A DNA stretch of 6,081 bases, taken from positions 1 to 6,081 of the forward strand of contig JASHXW010000350.1 of assembly GCA_030043395.1 (NCBI GenBank), read 5' to 3'. How positions within the stretch are numbered: the first letter of the stretch is position 1; every line of letters starts with the position of its first letter. Shown here piece after piece: positions 5,475-6,081 of the stretch. This DNA comes from Streptosporangiaceae bacterium. Its GTDB lineage: Bacteria; Actinomycetota; Actinomycetes; Streptosporangiales; Streptosporangiaceae. The translations under genes were made by a program, and so were the position numbers. Below the pieces are notes generated by a model. The model worked only from the letters and a program-made list of their open reading frames with translations. It made no database searches and was not told the DNA's origin.

Positions 5475-6081
5475 CTAGCTGGCCGCGGCTTCTGCGATCA
5501 CGACGTCGACCTCGGCCTGCCGGGCAGCCAGCTCCGCGGCGTATTTCTCCTCGTCGATCCGCTCGGCGAGCTCCTCGTCCGCGCTCATGAGCTTTTCCAG
5601 GTCGCTGTCGGCGGCCGACAGGACGCCGAGGTCGGCGAACGCCCGCCGGACATCGGGTCCCCACAGGCCGATGTCCCGCACGCACGGCACGATGCGGCTG
5701 AACAGCAGACCGCGGAAGGCTTGCTGCACGGGGGACTTGTCAGTGAACTCCATGCACTCGTCCACGTCGAAGTCCAGCGTTTCCCAGACCTCCTGAGCGC
5801 GGAACCTGTTGTTCATCAGGTAACAGCCCTCGATCAGGAACTCCTCGCGCTCGGCCCGCTCTGCCTCGGTGAGCTCGGCGTAGTACTCCCGGAGCGCCAG
5901 CCGGCCGAAGGCCACGTGCCTGGCCTCGTCCTGCATCACGTAGGCCAGTAGCTGGGTGACGAGGGCGTTGTTCGACATGTCCCTGTGCACGCCGAACGCG
6001 GCCAGCGCCAGTCCCTCGATCAGCACCTACATGCCCAGGTACGGGTAGTCCCAGCGGCCGTCGGACAGCGCGTCGGCGAGC
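5475..6081 (-). pseudogene. Ferritin-like diiron protein interrupted by an in-frame amber codon (5' end outside the window)
   Basis: The frame encodes a ferritin-like four-helix diiron protein, related to the uncharacterised actinobacterial group that resembles R2-type or AurF-type oxygenases; the reaction is unknown. From the right edge it reads LADALSDGRWDYPYLGM, then TAG (6027-6029), then VLIEGLALAAFG and onward for 183 residues to a second TAG. Counting from the Val after the amber, likely iron ligands are Glu4 (IEGLAL) and Glu34/His37 (DEARH). The C-terminal end (about 140-183) is Glu/Ala-rich and probably helical. From memory the family reads LGMQ-hydrophobic-EGLALAAF here, so the amber most simply replaces CAG (Gln) by one C-to-T change. 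Coding-like sequence on both sides shows that the GTG at 6026 is not a native start; it also lacks a ribosome site. Alternatives are a sequencing error or reinitiation. TAG is the normal stop of three genes in this window, which argues against a recoded amber. Confidence 0.78.

Noticed and set aside
5475..6026. GTG at 6026 as the native start of the diiron protein
   Set aside because: It directly follows an in-frame TAG, has no ribosome site, and the frame upstream of the TAG is open and reads like the same family.
6027..6029. TAG recoded as an amino acid (pyrrolysine-type or stop-codon reassignment)
   Set aside because: TAG terminates three other genes in this window (ends at 1896, 3728 and 5475), so a general reassignment is unlikely; no recoding structure could be identified.
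1..6081. CRISPR array, tRNA or rRNA gene, insertion sequence, phage or defence cassette
   Set aside because: Reading both strands showed no regularly spaced repeats, no tRNA-like cloverleaf, no transposase or integrase motifs and no known defence-gene cluster.

Overview
The window is about two-thirds G+C, and its genes use GTG as well as ATG starts. The protein families (GH1 glucosidase of the actinomycete type, FHA-domain proteins, a leaderless-looking small membrane protein) suggest a soil-type actinomycete, Actinomycetota; I cannot place it more exactly. All bases appear to be ordinary chromosome: I see no transposase, phage gene, tRNA, rRNA or CRISPR array.

Layout. Two genes read rightward: the 3' end of an ABC transporter ATPase (1-362) and a complete TauE/SafE-type membrane exporter (415-1173). 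A perfect GC hairpin (1179-1197) separates them from five genes reading leftward. In their own transcription order, from the right edge, these are: a ferritin-like diiron protein cut by an in-frame amber codon (5475-6081, continuing past the edge); an FHA domain fused to a PrsW-type intramembrane protease (3728-5323); a GH1 beta-glucosidase (2347-3705); a small basic protein with a C-terminal membrane anchor (1896-2294); and an HD-domain 5'-deoxynucleotidase-like hydrolase (1211-1867).

How they may work together. The FHA-PrsW and GH1 genes are 22 nt apart and probably co-transcribed, although their functions have no obvious link. The small membrane protein and the HD hydrolase are 28 nt apart and also look like a pair; a -10-like box exactly 7 nt before the small gene's ATG suggests a leaderless transcript. 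The ABC ATPase and exporter may share a transcript, but a short dyad lies between them.

Most notable points. First, the amber codon replaces what family resemblance says should be a Gln, immediately before the first iron-ligand helix of the diiron protein. TAG is the normal stop of three genes in this same window, so recoding is unlikely, and a recent nonsense mutation or a sequencing error is more likely. Second, the FHA-PrsW fusion keeps all the expected protease residues but lacks the usual phosphothreonine-reading Asn loop of FHA. I found no multi-gene system that I would call new.
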